6,841 bases of DNA, taken from contig DOHE01000040.1 of the NCBI GenBank assembly GCA_003535395.1, forward strand, positions 1 to 6,841. The letters run 5' to 3'. Position 1 is the first letter of the stretch; the number at the start of each line of letters is the position of its first letter. Positions 6,035 through 6,841 of the stretch are shown here, in pieces. The notes beneath the pieces were generated by a model, which worked only from the letters and a program-made list of their open reading frames with translations, ran no database searches and was not told where the DNA came from. The stretch comes from Clostridiales bacterium (GTDB taxonomy: Bacteria; Bacillota; Clostridia; UBA8921). The translations under genes and the position numbers were made by a program.

Positions 6035-6841
6035 TTATTCTTTCATCCCGGACGTCGCCATTGTTTCTATGATCTTGCTTTGGGAAACAATGAAGAACGT
6101 GATGGGCACTACCATCATCACCACATTGACCGCTGCATGAGCGCCTGCACGTATGATGCCTCCCGCCACAATCTGGGACATGGCATAGGGCATGGTTTTC
6201 AACTCTTCACGGTAAATGTAGGTGGTATGCTGGCCGTTCCACAAACCCTGCACAGAAAAGATGGCCAGGGTCAGCCATGCAGACTTGACATTGGGCATGA
6301 CGATCTGCCAGAAAATCCTGTACTCCCCGGCCCCGTCGATCTTGGCGGCTTCCAGCAGGGAATCGGGTATCTGGGTCATGAACTGACGCATGAGGAACAT
6401 GCCGAACGACCCGCCGAATGCCGGGACGATGATGGCCAGATAGGTATCGATAAAACCGATCGAGGACATGGTGATGTAGTTCACCACATCCGTGACGATG
6501 GTATGGAACATCATAGACAGGATGATCATCTGGAAGATCACCTTGTTTCCAGGCATCCGGGGATGCTTGGCCAGGGGATAGGCCGCCAGGGAGCAGACCA
6601 GGATGTGTCCCAGCGTGCCGGCTACAGTGATGAAAACCGTATTGAAAAAATACCGGGAGAAAGGCACCCAGGAGTTTGAAAGCAGGCTGAACAGCATGCT
6701 GAAATTGTCCAGGGTGGGATTTCGCACGATAAACCGGGGCGGGAACAGGAAAAGTTCATGTAGGGGCTTGAACGCGTTGCTGACGGTAAGGACCAGGGGC
6801 AGCACGCTGAAGATCCCAAAAATCCCAAGGGCGATAAAGAT
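6035..6841 (-). CDS. Carbohydrate ABC transporter permease, MalG-type (CUT1), 5' end missing
   Basis: The frame is open from the window edge to a TAA at 6035, giving 268 residues. MalG-type permeases usually run to about 270-300, so only the first few to about 30 residues are missing. The visible sequence begins inside helix 1 (ALGIFGIFSVLPLVLTVSNA), and five more hydrophobic helices follow. The EAA loop is textbook: LLEAAKIDGAGEYRIFWQIV, followed by MP, at about residues 162-182 of the visible part; it docks on the ABC ATPase. The C-terminus TSGMKE matches the usual 'GxxKG/E' ending. A GTG at 6805 is internal to helix 1 and is not a plausible start. It is the second subunit of a sugar importer whose MalF-type partner and binding protein are expected beyond the right edge. 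Its 17-base spacing to the propeller gene puts it in the same transcript. Confidence 0.92.
   Translation of the reverse strand: MFIALGIFGIFSVLPLVLTVSNAFKPLHELFLFPPRFIVRNPTLDNFSMLFSLLSNSWVPFSRYFFNTVFITVAGTLGHILVCSLAAYPLAKHPRMPGNKVIFQMIILSMMFHTIVTDVVNYITMSSIGFIDTYLAIIVPAFGGSFGMFLMRQFMTQIPDSLLEAAKIDGAGEYRIFWQIVMPNVKSAWLTLAIFSVQGLWNGQHTTYIYREELKTMPYAMSQIVAGGIIRAGAHAAVNVVMMVVPITFFIVSQSKIIETMATSGMKE

Noticed and set aside
5993..6679. A 228-codon open frame on the plus strand, rich in His, Asp and Gly
   Set aside because: It is antisense to a permease whose helices and EAA loop are unmistakable. The His/Asp/Gly-rich composition is what the complement of hydrophobic codons gives.
6770..6805. GTG at 6805 as the real start of the right-edge permease
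   Set aside because: The frame stays open to 6841 and the upstream residues (IFIALGIFGIFS) are part of helix 1, so the gene continues beyond the window.

Overview
The window is one tightly packed stretch of six genes, all on the minus strand, so transcription runs from position 6841 towards position 1. Base composition is roughly half GC. Every internal start has a purine-rich Shine-Dalgarno sequence (for example AGGAGG or AAGGAAGG). The protein families are a YIP1-domain membrane protein, a DUF5696 protein and CUT1-type sugar ABC permeases. Together these point to a Gram-positive Bacillota bacterium, of the Paenibacillus or Clostridia kind. I cannot name a genus from the sequence.

In transcription order the genes are: (1) a MalG-type carbohydrate ABC permease, nearly complete and cut at the right edge (6841-6035); (2) a secreted, membrane-anchored protein with an NHL-type beta-propeller, a TPR-like helical segment and a C-terminal membrane helix (6017-4527); (3) a five-helix YIP1-domain membrane protein (4527-3913); (4) a large exported DUF5696 protein with a glycoside-hydrolase-like central region (3898-1382); (5) a MalF-type sugar ABC permease (1375-389); (6) the N-terminal third of a second MalG-type permease, cut at the left edge (369-1).

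Gene boundaries range from a 1- or 4-base overlap to gaps of at most 19 bases. There is no room for an internal terminator or an obvious internal promoter, so this looks like a single polycistronic unit, with its promoter beyond the right edge. No stretch over 300 bases lacks a gene. I saw no RNA gene, CRISPR array, insertion sequence or attachment site.

My functional reading is inference. A three-gene surface module (propeller/TPR anchor, YIP1 membrane protein, DUF5696 putative carbohydrate-active protein) sits between two non-identical sets of sugar-importer permeases. The natural model is sensing, holding or trimming of a poly- or oligosaccharide at the cell surface, coupled to import. No solute-binding protein and no ABC ATPase is in the window. 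The former probably lies just outside it, and in Bacillota the latter is often a shared MsmK/MsmX-type protein encoded elsewhere. The substrate cannot be read from this sequence.
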